Part shown: one piece after another, positions 15,893-24,626 of the stretch | Layout of the letters: each line of letters begins with the position of its first letter | How positions within the stretch are numbered: the first letter of the stretch is position 1 | Source: Glycomyces tritici | Lineage (GTDB): Bacteria > Actinomycetota > Actinomycetes > Mycobacteriales > Micromonosporaceae | Assembly: GCF_030403505.1 (NCBI RefSeq) | Contig: NZ_JAUEMJ010000006.1 | Span: forward strand, 69,126-133,125 | Reading direction: 5' to 3' | DNA: 64,000 nucleotides | Position numbers and translations under genes: made by a program | The notes under the pieces: model-generated | What the model saw: only the letters and a program-made list of their open reading frames with translations | The model's database searches: none | Told to the model about the DNA's origin: nothing

Positions 15893-16252
15893 TTATCGGC
15901 GCCGCGGACGGCGCTTCGGCGGGGTCAGCAGATCGGCGACGATCCGCATCGTCTCGGGGACGAGGCGGAAGTACGCCCACACACCGCGCTTGTCGCGCTC
16001 GACGACCCCGGCCTCGGCCAGGATGCGCAGGTGGTGGCTGACCGTGGGCTGAGAGAGCCCGAGGGGCTCGGTCAGCTCGGCCACGCAGGCCTCTTGCTCG
16101 GGAGCGGCCTGGATCAAGCTGATGAGCTGGAGACGGTTCGGATCGGCGAGTGCTTTGAGGACACCCGCGATTCGTTCGGCGTCGGATTTGGAAAGCGTTT
16201 CGCCGCTAACCGGCGAGACGGGCGTCTCAGCCTCGACGGTGACTCGCACCAT
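15893..16252 (-). CDS. ArsR/SmtB family repressor
   Basis: 119-residue winged-helix regulator. The core reads ALADPNRLQLISLIQ, then a recognition helix LGLSQPTVSHHLRIL, then a wing. The family metal-binding motif ELCVCDL is here EACVAEL: one Cys is kept and the second is Ala, so a classical As/Cd site is incomplete; a different ligand or other residues may serve. C-terminus is Arg/Pro-rich. A strong RBS (GGAAGGAA) precedes the ATG. No efflux or detoxification gene is adjacent, so its target is unknown. Confidence 0.85.
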   Translation of the reverse strand: MVRVTVEAETPVSPVSGETLSKSDAERIAGVLKALADPNRLQLISLIQAAPEQEACVAELTEPLGLSQPTVSHHLRILAEAGVVERDKRGVWAYFRLVPETMRIVADLLTPPKRRPRRR

Positions 16253-16738
16253 GATCGTGTTCCTTCCGGATTGGTCCCAGTCGGTACCGGATTCAGCCGC
16301 ACTGCCATTAATCCAGTTCCAACCCTAAATATGCCCTCGCGGTGTGGCCGGGCGGTAACGACGACGCTTCCGGCTCGCAAAGGGTTTCGGTTCCTTCGGA
16401 TCTCGTTCGGGCTGCACCAAGTCCCTGACCGGATCCACCGCCGAGATTACGCCTGCCTTGCCAGCGGATCTACCGTTGACACAAGATCAGTTTGCAGGCC
16501 ACAGCGACGGTTATTCAGTTAATGTCGCACTACCTGGAGTTATATCTAAATCTACCAATATTTAAGCGGTTGCCGTCTCGTGATTGAGATCCGGTTCACG
16601 CGATTCCTTCGGATCGACGTCCCAATATATAGAACATCTTGATTTCGAGCGTAGCGCGATACCGCCACTCGCGCAGCCCGCTTATGTTTCAGGTCCGTTA
16701 CATGGGCTTGAGAAAGCGCACATCTGTGCGCAAAGCGA
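16253..16738. other. gene-free AT-richer region upstream of arsR-type gene
   Basis: About 485 bp without a convincing gene. The part around 16470-16680 drops to roughly 45-50% GC, in contrast to about 70% around it, with words such as TTATATCTAAATC and CAATATATAG. A 16-bp palindrome GCGCACATCTGTGCGC sits at 16716-16731. It may hold the arsR promoter/operator. Confidence 0.6.
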
Positions 16739-16764
16739 AGGGCGGGGCCGATCGGCCCCGCCCT
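16739..16764 (-). terminator. perfect palindromic terminator after lacI-type gene
   Basis: AGGGCGGGGCCGA / TCGGCCCCGCCCT forms a perfect 26-bp inverted repeat 23 bases beyond the stop of the minus-strand LacI-family gene. No U-tract, as is common in high-GC actinobacteria. Confidence 0.8.
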
Positions 16765-16787
16765 GCAATCGCTTCACGCAGGCGGAC

Positions 16788-17807
16788 TCAGGGGCGCGGC
16801 CGGGCCGTCGAGTCGCGCTCGATGAGCTCGGCTGCGACCAGCAGCTCGTCGGGGTATTCGGCGTCCTCGACCAGGGCCGCCTCCAGGGCCTTCACGCCCA
16901 TGTCGTGCAGCGGGAGCGCCACCGTCGTGAGCGAGGGAGTGAGGTCGCGCACGATCGGGATGTCGTCGAACCCGGCCACCGAGACCTGGTCGGGAATGCT
17001 CACGCCGCCCTCGCGCAGCGCCGTGCACAGGCCCGTGGCCTGCACGTCGCTCGTCACGAACACGGCCGTGGGCAGCGGCTCGCCCTCGAGGAGCGCCCGC
17101 CCGGCCTGGTAGCCGCCGTCCCGGCTGAACTCGGCGGAGACGTGCACGACCTCGGCGTCCTCGGGCAGCGCCGAGAGGAACCCTTCGCGCCGCTCGCGCA
17201 CGACCTGCAGCTGCTCGGGGCCGGCGACCACCGCGAAGCGGCGGTGGCCCTGCTGGGAGAGGAACCGCGCCAGGGCGGCCGCGCCCTCGCGGTTCGCCGG
17301 GCGCACCACGCGCCCGGGCAGGCCCGGCTGACCCACGCTGACCACGGTGGCGCCCAGTTCCAAGAGGTCCGAGAGGTGCTCGGCGAGGCGCTGCTCCGCG
17401 GCCTTGTCGGTGGTCCGCGAACCGGCGACGATCACCGCGCGCGGGCGGTAGCCGCGCAGCGAGTCCAGGTGCTGCACTTCGGAGTCGGGGTCGATGCCGG
17501 TGTCGGCGATGAGCACGCGCACGTTCCGGCGGGCGGCCTCGGCGAGGACGCCGCCGGCGATCTGCCCGAAGTACGGGTCGGTCACGTCGTGCAGGAGCAG
17601 GGCCACGGTCTGCGAGGTCGCGCGGGCGAGGACCTGCGCGCCGACGTTGGGGGCGTATCGCAACCGGCGTGCCGCCTCGCGCACCCGCTCGCTCAGCTGA
17701 TCGCTCACCCGGTGGGGCGAGCCGTTGAGCACGCGAGAGGCGGTGGCCACCGAGACGCCGGCGGCTCGGGCGACGTCGGCCAGTCGGGCCGGTTGTTTGC
17801 GTTCCAT
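16788..17807 (-). CDS. LacI family transcriptional regulator
   Basis: 339 residues: N-terminal LacI HTH (RLADVARAAGVSVATASRVL), hinge helix ending NVGAQVLARATSQT, then a periplasmic-binding-like sensor domain (VALLLHDVTDPYFGQIAGG; SVAGFDDIPIVRDLTPSLTT). It should bind a sugar or sugar derivative; no sugar genes adjoin it. I chose the ATG at 17807, since a TAGCCT hexamer sits seven bases upstream (leaderless) and the HTH starts directly after; a longer frame to 17903 runs into the HAD gene. A likely self-operator lies at 17831. Confidence 0.92.
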   Translation of the reverse strand: MERKQPARLADVARAAGVSVATASRVLNGSPHRVSDQLSERVREAARRLRYAPNVGAQVLARATSQTVALLLHDVTDPYFGQIAGGVLAEAARRNVRVLIADTGIDPDSEVQHLDSLRGYRPRAVIVAGSRTTDKAAEQRLAEHLSDLLELGATVVSVGQPGLPGRVVRPANREGAAALARFLSQQGHRRFAVVAGPEQLQVVRERREGFLSALPEDAEVVHVSAEFSRDGGYQAGRALLEGEPLPTAVFVTSDVQATGLCTALREGGVSIPDQVSVAGFDDIPIVRDLTPSLTTVALPLHDMGVKALEAALVEDAEYPDELLVAAELIERDSTARPRP

Positions 17808-17830
17808 CTCGCTGAGGCTACCCATCTGCG

Positions 17831-17845
17831 GAAAGCGCTGCTCAA
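17831..17845 (-). promoter_or_regulatory. LacI-type operator half in front of lacI-family gene
   Basis: GAAAGCGCTGCTC contains the AGCGCT core of LacI/CcpA-type operators (ideal GAAAGCGCTTTC) and lies in the short gap between the HAD stop and the regulator start, about 25-35 bases upstream of the predicted leaderless start. Autoregulation is inferred. Confidence 0.45.
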
Positions 17846-18708
17846 GCGGTCCGGAAACGCCGTTCCCTCCACACTCGCCAGACCACATACGCAACAGCCG
17901 CAACGCCGACGCCGACGGCCGCGGCCTTGAGCGGATTCGGGCCGGAGAGGGGCTGGCGCAGGGCCACGGGGCGGCGGAACGTCAGCTGCGGCCAACCCTC
18001 CTCCTGGGCGAGTCGGCGCAGGCCGCGGTCGGGGTTGACCGCGCGCGGGAAGCCGACGGTGCGCAGCATCGGCTCGTCGGTGATCGAGTCGGAGTACGCG
18101 AAGGACGCGTCGAGGTCGATCCCGCGCGCGGCGGCGAACTTCGTGACGGCCTCGGCCTTCGCGGGCCCGGCGGCGTAGAAGTCGATCTCACCGGTGTACC
18201 GGCCGTCATCATCGATCTTCATGCGGGAGGCGATGACATCGGTGGCGCCGAGCATCCGCCCGATGGGGGCGACCATCTCCTCGCCGGAGGCGCTCACCAG
18301 GACCACGGCGCGGCCGGCGGACCGGTGCGCTTCAATGAGGGCGGCGGCCTCGGCGTAGACGGACGGGGCGATGAGCTCCTCGAGCGTCTCGTTCACGATC
18401 GACCGGACCTCCTCGGCGGGCCAGCCGCGCGAGAGCGCCGCGATCTGGTCGCGGGTGCGCGCCATCTGCACCTCGTCGCCGGAGCCGCCGAGACGGAAGA
18501 GCAGGTGCGAGTACGCGACTTTGAGGACGTCGCGGCGGGCGAGGAGCCCGCCCTGGTAGAGCGGACGGGAGAAGGCGAGGCTGCTCGCCTTCGCGATCAC
18601 CGTCTTGTCGAGGTCGAAGAAGGCCGCGCCGGGGCGCGTGCGGCCAGGCGCCGCTACCGGTTCGAGCGAGAGTGCCGATGAGCCGTTGCTCGTCTCCGCT
18701 GCGTTCAT
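17842..18708 (-). CDS. HAD-IB phosphatase with C-terminal membrane anchor
   Basis: 288 residues of the HAD-IB/SerB-like group. Motif I is FFDLDKT (nucleophile Asp), motif II VVLVSASGEEM, motif III a conserved Lys region, motif IV FAYSDSITDEPML. The C-terminus adds a hydrophobic helix (AAAVGVGVAAVAYVVWRVW) and a basic tail, so it is anchored with the catalytic domain cytosolic. Mycobacterial relatives are annotated SerB-like, but the true substrate (phosphoserine or a phospholipid such as lyso- or glycerophosphate) is not fixed by sequence. TAGACT six bases before ATG indicates a leaderless start. Confidence 0.85.
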   Translation of the reverse strand: MNAAETSNGSSALSLEPVAAPGRTRPGAAFFDLDKTVIAKASSLAFSRPLYQGGLLARRDVLKVAYSHLLFRLGGSGDEVQMARTRDQIAALSRGWPAEEVRSIVNETLEELIAPSVYAEAAALIEAHRSAGRAVVLVSASGEEMVAPIGRMLGATDVIASRMKIDDDGRYTGEIDFYAAGPAKAEAVTKFAAARGIDLDASFAYSDSITDEPMLRTVGFPRAVNPDRGLRRLAQEEGWPQLTFRRPVALRQPLSGPNPLKAAAVGVGVAAVAYVVWRVWRERRFRTA

Positions 18709-18788
18709 GCCGCAAGTCTAAACAGCCGTACAACCCGGTTTCGATCACTTGTCCCCGGGCGTGAGAGTGTCGCGGCGGCTCCCGCCGC

Positions 18789-18871
18789 CGTACCGGGTGC
18801 CCCGGGATACCCGCCCATTCCCACCTTCACCACTACCAGTGAAAAGGACACCCTCCCATACGGGTCCGACA
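18789..18871. repeat. dispersed intergenic repeat, copy 1
   Basis: About 83 bp nearly identical to 53294-53378. The core from 18816 to 18871 has three mismatches in 56 bases outside one variable loop. It includes TTCACCACTACCAGTGAA (imperfect hairpin) and a second potential hairpin whose CCC/GGG stem is kept while its 4-base loop differs (ATAC here, ACAA in copy 2). It sits between the divergent HAD and radA genes. Confidence 0.8.
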
Positions 18872-18997
18872 GCCCTGCCCCCGATTTTTCGAACACGGCC
18901 CCGTCGCCGCAGGTCGGACCGGCCCGGCGCGGCACCGCGGGACCCGGCCGGCATGTTCGAACAGGGCCCTGTCAGGGCCGGAACGTAGGCTGGCGCC

Positions 18998-20404
18998 ATG
19001 TCGAAGAGCCAGCGAATCGCCTACGCGTGCGGCGCGTGCGGAGTGCGCGTCCCCAAATGGGTCGGGCAGTGCCCCGACTGCGGCGAATGGGGCTCGATGG
19101 AGGAGACCGCGGCCCCGCCCCGCCAGAGCATCGGCACCGGCTCCTCGGCCCTGCCCGCCGCGCGCCGGCCCGCCAAGCCCGCCATGCGCATCGGCACCGT
19201 CTCGGCCGCGCAGGCCGCGAGCCTGCCCACCGGCATCGGCGAGTTCGACCGCGTCATGGGCGGCGGCCTCGTCCCCGGCGGCGTCACCCTCATCTCCGGC
19301 GAGCCCGGCGTCGGCAAGTCCACACTGCTGCTCGAAGTCGCCCACCGCTTCGCCGAAGCCGGGTACGGCAAGGCGCTCGTCGCCACCGGCGAGGAGTCGG
19401 CCGCGCAGGTCCGCCGCCGCGCCGACCGCACCGGCTGCCTCTCCGAGGAGCTCTACCTCGCCGCCGAGACCGACCTGGGCGCCGTCCTCGGCCACGTCGA
19501 AGACGTCAAGCCCGGCCTGCTCATCCTCGACTCCGTGCAGACCGTCATCGCCCCCGACACCGACGGCGTGCCCGGCGGCGTCACCCAGGTCAAGGCCGTC
19601 GCGACCGCCGTCACCGCGGAGGCCAAGTCCCGCAACATGGCCGTGATCCTCGTCGGGCACGTCACCAAGGACGGCGGCATCGCCGGCCCGCGCGCGCTCG
19701 AGCACCTGGTCGACACGGTCGTCCACTTCGAAGGCGACAAGCACTCGATGCTGCGGCTCCTGCGCGGCGTCAAGAACCGCTTCGGCCCGGCCGACGAGGT
19801 CGGGTGCTTCGAGATGACCGAGGACGGCATCGTGTCCCTCGCCGACCCCTCGGGCCTGTTCCTGGACGACGCCCCCACCGAGCCCACCCCCGGCACGTGC
19901 GTCACGGTCACGATGGAAGGCCGCCGCGCAGTGCCCGTCGAGGTGCAGGCGCTGCTCGGCAAGTCCGTGAAGGACGGGGGGATCCCGCGGCACACCGTGT
20001 CGGGGCTCGACCAGGCCCGACTGAACATGGTCCTGGCGGTGCTCACCCGCCGCGGCGGGATGCGCCTGCTCGACCGCGAGGTGTACGCGACCACGATCGG
20101 CGGCATCCGGGTGCGCGAGCCCGCGTCGGACCTGGCGCTGGCACTGGCGCTGGTGAGCGCCGAGCAGGAGATCGCGGTGAGCGCGGACCTGGTGGCGATC
20201 GGCGAGGTGAGCCTCACGGGTCAAGTGCGGCGCACGGTGAACGCGGACCGGCGCATCGGCGAGGCGGCGCGGCTCGGTTTCAAGACGGCGATCGTGCCGA
20301 AGGGTTCGGTCGCCGAGCGGCACCGCGGGATCGAGGTCGTGGAGGTCGAGACGATCAACGACGCGAAGCAGGCGGCGGCGCGCACGTGGGCCCGCCGCGG
20401 CTGA
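18998..20404 (+). CDS. radA: DNA repair protein RadA
   Basis: 468 residues with the complete RadA/Sms layout: N-terminal C4 zinc finger (CGAC at 11-14 and CPDC at 25-28), RecA-like ATPase with Walker A GEPGVGKST (about 105-113), the RadA-specific KNRFG motif (about 260) and a C-terminal Lon-like domain (DLALALALVSA). RadA processes recombination intermediates by driving branch migration. The ATG is preceded six bases away by TAGGCT, so the transcript may be leaderless. Downstream the GGACCGCGCGGTCC palindrome at 20432-20445 may terminate it. Confidence 0.95.
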   Translation: MSKSQRIAYACGACGVRVPKWVGQCPDCGEWGSMEETAAPPRQSIGTGSSALPAARRPAKPAMRIGTVSAAQAASLPTGIGEFDRVMGGGLVPGGVTLISGEPGVGKSTLLLEVAHRFAEAGYGKALVATGEESAAQVRRRADRTGCLSEELYLAAETDLGAVLGHVEDVKPGLLILDSVQTVIAPDTDGVPGGVTQVKAVATAVTAEAKSRNMAVILVGHVTKDGGIAGPRALEHLVDTVVHFEGDKHSMLRLLRGVKNRFGPADEVGCFEMTEDGIVSLADPSGLFLDDAPTEPTPGTCVTVTMEGRRAVPVEVQALLGKSVKDGGIPRHTVSGLDQARLNMVLAVLTRRGGMRLLDREVYATTIGGIRVREPASDLALALALVSAEQEIAVSADLVAIGEVSLTGQVRRTVNADRRIGEAARLGFKTAIVPKGSVAERHRGIEVVEVETINDAKQAAARTWARRG

Positions 20405-20483
20405 GCGCGGGCGCCGGAACGGTCCGCCGCGGGACCGCGCGGTCCGGCCACGACGCTCCGCAGTGGACTTACTCGGCCCGCGT

Positions 20484-20861
20484 TCAGGCCCGTCGCGGCC
20501 CGATCGGGTCGTAGGGGCGTGCGGCCACCGTCTCGGCCTGGTCCGCCAGGAGGCCGCGTTTGCGGTTCAGGTCGGCGATCTGGTCGTCGAGCCGATCGAG
20601 GGCCCCGCGCATGACCGCGTGCGAATGGTCGCAGTGCAGCAGCCCTTCCTTGGTGGCGCAGGGGATGAGGTGCCGGATCTCGGCGGTCGACACACCGGCT
20701 TCGAGAAGCCTTCGGATCTGCTCGACCCGCATCAGGGCGTCCTCGGGGTAGGTGCGGTAGCCGTGGGCGTCCCGTTCGGGCAGCAGGAGCTCCTGCTCCT
20801 CGTAGTAGCGCAGGAGCCGGGTGCTGACTCCGGTGCGGCGCGACAGCTCGCCGATCAACAT
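20484..20861 (-). CDS. MerR family regulator
   Basis: 125 residues: MerR HTH and wing (IGELSRRTGVSTRLLRYYEEQELL) plus a coiled-coil dimer helix (MRGALDRLDDQIADLNRKRG). Two cysteines (PCATKEGLLHCDHSH) lie before that helix together with His residues, possibly a sensing site. RBS GGAGG supports ATG 20861. It is divergent from an alpha/beta hydrolase across a 60-bp region carrying a dyad at 20889, so it probably controls that gene. Confidence 0.9.
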   Translation of the reverse strand: MLIGELSRRTGVSTRLLRYYEEQELLLPERDAHGYRTYPEDALMRVEQIRRLLEAGVSTAEIRHLIPCATKEGLLHCDHSHAVMRGALDRLDDQIADLNRKRGLLADQAETVAARPYDPIGPRRA

Positions 20862-20888
20862 GGTGACCTCCGGCACAAGTGTGTGGCC

Positions 20889-20914
20889 TTCACACTGATG
20901 TGAAGCCATAACGT
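20889..20914 (+). promoter_or_regulatory. MerR-type dyad and -10 of the hydrolase gene
   Basis: TTCACA-CTGA-TGTGAA (20889-20904) is a perfect 6-bp-arm dyad. Its centre is 12.5 bases before TAACGT (20909-20914), which is seven bases before the ATG at 20922. The distance is identical to that in the second MerR/reductase promoter at 53.8 kb. MerR regulators activate by twisting an over-long spacer that carries such a dyad. Confidence 0.65.
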
Positions 20915-20921
20915 CGCGGGC

Positions 20922-21689
20922 ATGACGAACATTTCCGCACAGCGCCCCGCGCTCACTACCGAGATCCACGGCTCCGGTCCGGGCATCGTCCTCGCCCACG
21001 GCGGCGGGGGCCGGATCGAGTCCAACTTCGGAACGCTCATGCCGCTCCTGGCCGAGGGCCACACGGTCACCGCCTCCTCCTACCCGGCGGACGACACGGT
21101 TCTGGACCTCGACTCGCTCGCCGACGCCCTGGTCGCGGCGGCGGCGACCGAGCGGTTCACGATCATCGGGTTCTCGCTCGGCACCGCCGTCGCGGTGCGC
21201 GCCGCCGCCCGCCACCCCGAGCGCGTGCAGGGGCTCGTCCTCGCGGCCGGGATCGCCCGCGCCGACAACCGGCTGCGGCTGGCCCTCGACCTGTGGCGCT
21301 CGCTGCTCGCCTCCGGGGACCGGGACTCGTTCGCGCGGTTCGTGCTCGGTTCGGCGTTCAGCGCCGATTTCGTGAACGGGATGGCCGCCGCCGACGTGGC
21401 CGCCGCTGTCGACCAGCTCGCGGCGAACATCCCCGGCGGCACGGCCGCGCAGGCGGCCCTGATCGCCGCGGTCGACACCACGGGCGACCTGGCCGGCATC
21501 GCCGTGCCGACGCTCGTCATCAGCGCGACCGCCGACCTCCTGGTGGACCCGGCGAACCACCGCTACCTCGCCGAACGCATCCCGGGCGCGGAGTTCGCCG
21601 AGGTCGAAGCCGGGCACGTGCTCATGGCCGAACAGCCGGACGCCTGGCACGGCCTGGTGCTCGGCTTCCTCGACCGGCACGGCCTCTGA
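20922..21689 (+). CDS. alpha/beta hydrolase
   Basis: 255 residues. The nucleophile elbow is GFSLG (Ser about 84), the oxyanion region AHGGGG near residue 25, the acid Asp in SATADLLVDP and the His in EAGHVLMAEQP. That is a full catalytic triad of an esterase/lipase-like hydrolase; substrate unknown. Controlled most likely by the divergent MerR regulator. The TAACGT hexamer 7 bases upstream implies a leaderless start. Confidence 0.88.
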   Translation: MTNISAQRPALTTEIHGSGPGIVLAHGGGGRIESNFGTLMPLLAEGHTVTASSYPADDTVLDLDSLADALVAAAATERFTIIGFSLGTAVAVRAAARHPERVQGLVLAAGIARADNRLRLALDLWRSLLASGDRDSFARFVLGSAFSADFVNGMAAADVAAAVDQLAANIPGGTAAQAALIAAVDTTGDLAGIAVPTLVISATADLLVDPANHRYLAERIPGAEFAEVEAGHVLMAEQPDAWHGLVLGFLDRHGL

Positions 21690-21761
21690 GACGGCCGGGG
21701 CGGCGCCCGGCCGACGCCGGACACCGCGGTCCGGCGCCGCCCGCCGCGCGTCGAGACGGTT

Positions 21762-21785
21762 GGCGTCCGCACTGCCGCGGACGCC
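21762..21785. terminator. bidirectional hairpin
   Basis: GGCGTCCGC-ACTGCC-GCGGACGCC, a perfect 9-bp stem, lies between the convergent hydrolase and LuxR genes. Confidence 0.75.
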
Positions 21786-21806
21786 GCCCCGGTCGCCATC
21801 CGTCGC

Positions 21807-24539
21807 CTACAGGCCCAGTCTGGTCAGGTCGTTGCGGGAGGCCACGCCGAGCTTCGGGTAGGCCTTGTACAGGTGGTACCCGGCCGTGCGGGGGCTGAGG
21901 AACAGCTGCTCGCCGATCTCGCGGTTGCTCAGCCCGGCGGCGGCGAGGCGGACCACTTGCAGCTCTTGGGGAGTGAGCTTGTCCGCGAGGTCCGGGGCGG
22001 CCTCGATCGGGCCGGCGTCCCCGGCGGCGCGCAGTTCGCGGCGGACGCGTTCGCTCCACGGCTCCGCGCCGAGCCGCTCGAACACCGCTGCGGCGGCGCG
22101 CAACCGGCTCTTCGCCTCGTTGACGCGCCGGGCCCGGCGCAGCCACTCGCCGAGGATCAGATCGGTGCGGGCGCTCTCGAACGGGAAGCCGTCGTCCTCT
22201 TTGTGCAGTTCGGCGGCGCGCTCGTAGTGCGCGCCCGCCTCGCGCTCCGCCGCGAGCAGGCCCCGGCAGCGTTCGACCTGCGCCATCAGGTGCGGCTGCC
22301 CGCTCGCTTCGGCCCACTGGGTGAACCAGTCGAACGCGTCCGCCGTCCGCTCCGGGCCGCCCGTGCGCACGGCCGCCTCGACGGCGACCGGGACGAGCGC
22401 GAGCACCTCCCCCGGGGCGTTCGAGTCGAGGTGCGCCATGAGCCGGTCCAGTGCTTCCTCATTGCGGCCCATGGAGAAGTCGAGCAGCGCCTGCGCGTTG
22501 TCGATGGCCACGACCGTCTCGCCCGGAGAGTCGGCGCACGCCGAGTCCAGGAGTTCGCGCACCCGCTCCTCGTCGCCGCGCAGGGCCGCGATCGGGGCGA
22601 GCACGTGCGCGCGCGCCTTCACGGGCCCGATCCGCTGACCGAGCTCGATCGAGAGCTCCACCGCGTTCCACGCCAGCGCCTCGGCGTCGTTCCAACGGCC
22701 CCTGTGGAACTCGGTGAACGCGTTGAGCGTCAGCGCCCTCGGTAGTGCCCCTGCCGCGCCCGAGGTGCGGGCGGCGCTCACAGTGCCCGAAGCGGTCTGC
22801 TCGGCGGCGTCGACGTCGCCGATGAGGGTCTGCCACCAGGCGACCATCGTCCGGTTCTCGGGCGAGACGGACTCGCCGAAACCGGTGTGGATGCCGATGA
22901 GGTTCCGCAGTGAGGCGACCGCTTCGGCGACGGTGACCGTGCAGGAGCGGTTCAGGCCGGCCGTGGCGTTCGCGAGGTCGCGCACCCACGGCGCGTGGTC
23001 GATGCCGAGCCGCTCGGCGTACTCGGCGGCGACCTCCGCGCGCGAGAAGTCCCCTGCCTGCCAGGCGAGTTCGACCGCCCGGAACAGCGGGTAGCCGGTC
23101 GAGGTGATGTCGGCGGCCACGTAGTGGTCGGCGGCCTCCATGTACAGGCGGTAGGACTCGCGGACGTCGTTGTCCCACGCGGCGATCATCGCGGCCATGA
23201 GGGTGGCGCGGGCGAGGATCGCACGGTCCTCGGTGAACCGTCCGATCTGGGCGGTGAGGGCGCGGGCCTTGGGGCCGTTGCCGGCCGCGACCGCGGCTTC
23301 GGCGGCGCGCAGGAGCCTGCGGCCGCGCTCATGCGGGTCGGGCGTGAACGCGGCGGCGCGCTCGAACACCGTGTACTCGTAGCCGTGGCCGCCGCAGGAG
23401 GAGCCGCACTCGGCGGAGGCCTCCAGGGCCGCGGCGACGTCCTCGTCCGGGCCGGTGGCGGCAGCGGCCAGGTGGTACACGCGACGGAAGTCGGCCGCGC
23501 CCATCACCTCCGCGTAGACGCGGTGGACCTCCAGGCGGCGGAACACCGGCGCGCCCTGGTAGGCCGCGGAGCGGATGAGCGGGTGGCCGAACGTGAAGCG
23601 GTCGCCGTGGAAGTGCACCAGCTCGTCCGCTTCGGCGGGCGCCAGGTCAGTGAGCTGGGCACCGAGCTTCCCGGCGACGTCGATGACGAGGCCGGTGTCC
23701 GCCGAGTCGTCGGCGCTGATGACGAGCAGCAGCGTGCGGGTGGGCTCGGGGAGGCGGTCGATGCGGTCGCCGAACACCTGCTTGAGGCGGCTGGTCGTGG
23801 AGCGGCGGCCGGTCCAGTCCGCGGCCAGGCGCGCGTCGGAGTCGACCAGCGGGAGTTCCAGGAGCGCGAGCGGGTTCCCTTCGGCCGCATGGAGGAGCTG
23901 GCCGCGGTCGGTGAAGCCGTGGGTGCCGAGGCGCTCGGCGAGGAGGGCTGCGGCGGCCTCGTCGTCGAGCGGGCCCAGGCGCAGCTCGTCGAGGCCGGGC
24001 GCCGGGAACTCGGGGGCGTACCCCTCCCGGACGGTGAAGACCATCAGCGCCGCTTCGGCCGCAAGGCGTTTGGCGATGAACAGCAGGACGTCCGCGGAGT
24101 CGGGGTCGAGCCAGTGGGCGTCCTCCACGACGCACAGCACGGGCCGGTGCCCGGACGCCTCGGTGAGCAGGCTCAGGGCGGCCAGGCCGACGGTGAACCG
24201 CAGGTCCCCGGGCGGCGCGTCCTTCTCGGGAGCGGCCGAGAGGCCGAGGACGCGGGAGAGGACGCACGCGTGGTGCTCGGGTATCGCCTCGAGGTGCCCG
24301 GCGAGGGGCAGCAGGAGCGCCTGGAGGCCCGCGAAGGACCAGGCGTGCTCGGACTCGACGCCGGTGCAGCGCAGCACGGTCATATCGGCGGCGCTCTCGG
24401 CGGCGGCGGCGGCGGCGACCAGACTCGACTTGCCGATGCCCGCTTCGCCGCGCACCACCAGCGCCGAGCCCCGGCCCTCGCGGGCGGCGGCGAGGTGGTC
24501 GGCGAGAGCGGCGGTCTCAGAATCGCGTCCGTACAGCAC
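21807..24539 (-). CDS. large LuxR-type ATPase regulator (LAL family), copy 1
   Basis: 910 residues. N-terminal AAA/STAND ATPase: Walker A RGEAGIGKSS (30-39), Walker B VLCVVEDAHWLD (about 135). A long TPR-like helical middle follows, then a C-terminal LuxR HTH (LTPQELQVVRLAAAGLSNRE, then IGEQLFLSPRT). These large ATP-dependent LuxR regulators often act as pathway-specific activators. Start is a GTG at 24539 with the ATPase beginning at once; RBS weak. Its closest visible relative is the second copy at 26853-29663, with near-identical HTH. The FMN reductase lies directly upstream in the same direction. Confidence 0.93.
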   Translation of the reverse strand: MLYGRDSETAALADHLAAAREGRGSALVVRGEAGIGKSSLVAAAAAAESAADMTVLRCTGVESEHAWSFAGLQALLLPLAGHLEAIPEHHACVLSRVLGLSAAPEKDAPPGDLRFTVGLAALSLLTEASGHRPVLCVVEDAHWLDPDSADVLLFIAKRLAAEAALMVFTVREGYAPEFPAPGLDELRLGPLDDEAAAALLAERLGTHGFTDRGQLLHAAEGNPLALLELPLVDSDARLAADWTGRRSTTSRLKQVFGDRIDRLPEPTRTLLLVISADDSADTGLVIDVAGKLGAQLTDLAPAEADELVHFHGDRFTFGHPLIRSAAYQGAPVFRRLEVHRVYAEVMGAADFRRVYHLAAAATGPDEDVAAALEASAECGSSCGGHGYEYTVFERAAAFTPDPHERGRRLLRAAEAAVAAGNGPKARALTAQIGRFTEDRAILARATLMAAMIAAWDNDVRESYRLYMEAADHYVAADITSTGYPLFRAVELAWQAGDFSRAEVAAEYAERLGIDHAPWVRDLANATAGLNRSCTVTVAEAVASLRNLIGIHTGFGESVSPENRTMVAWWQTLIGDVDAAEQTASGTVSAARTSGAAGALPRALTLNAFTEFHRGRWNDAEALAWNAVELSIELGQRIGPVKARAHVLAPIAALRGDEERVRELLDSACADSPGETVVAIDNAQALLDFSMGRNEEALDRLMAHLDSNAPGEVLALVPVAVEAAVRTGGPERTADAFDWFTQWAEASGQPHLMAQVERCRGLLAAEREAGAHYERAAELHKEDDGFPFESARTDLILGEWLRRARRVNEAKSRLRAAAAVFERLGAEPWSERVRRELRAAGDAGPIEAAPDLADKLTPQELQVVRLAAAGLSNREIGEQLFLSPRTAGYHLYKAYPKLGVASRNDLTRLGL

Positions 24540-24626
24540 GCCAGCAACGGTACCTGCGCTTCCGCCTCCCGTCAGGACCCCGGACCGGGTCTTAGGACGA
24601 TTTGCCCAGACCCGGCCCGGCGGGGG

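Noticed and set aside
18954..18963. TGTTCGAACA upstream of radA (and in CGCTGTTCGAACAGCG at 59502) as an SOS/LexA box
   Set aside because: The actinobacterial/Bacillus SOS box is GAAC-N4-GTTC; here the order is GTTC-GAAC with no spacer, and TTCGAA words occur about as often as expected by chance.
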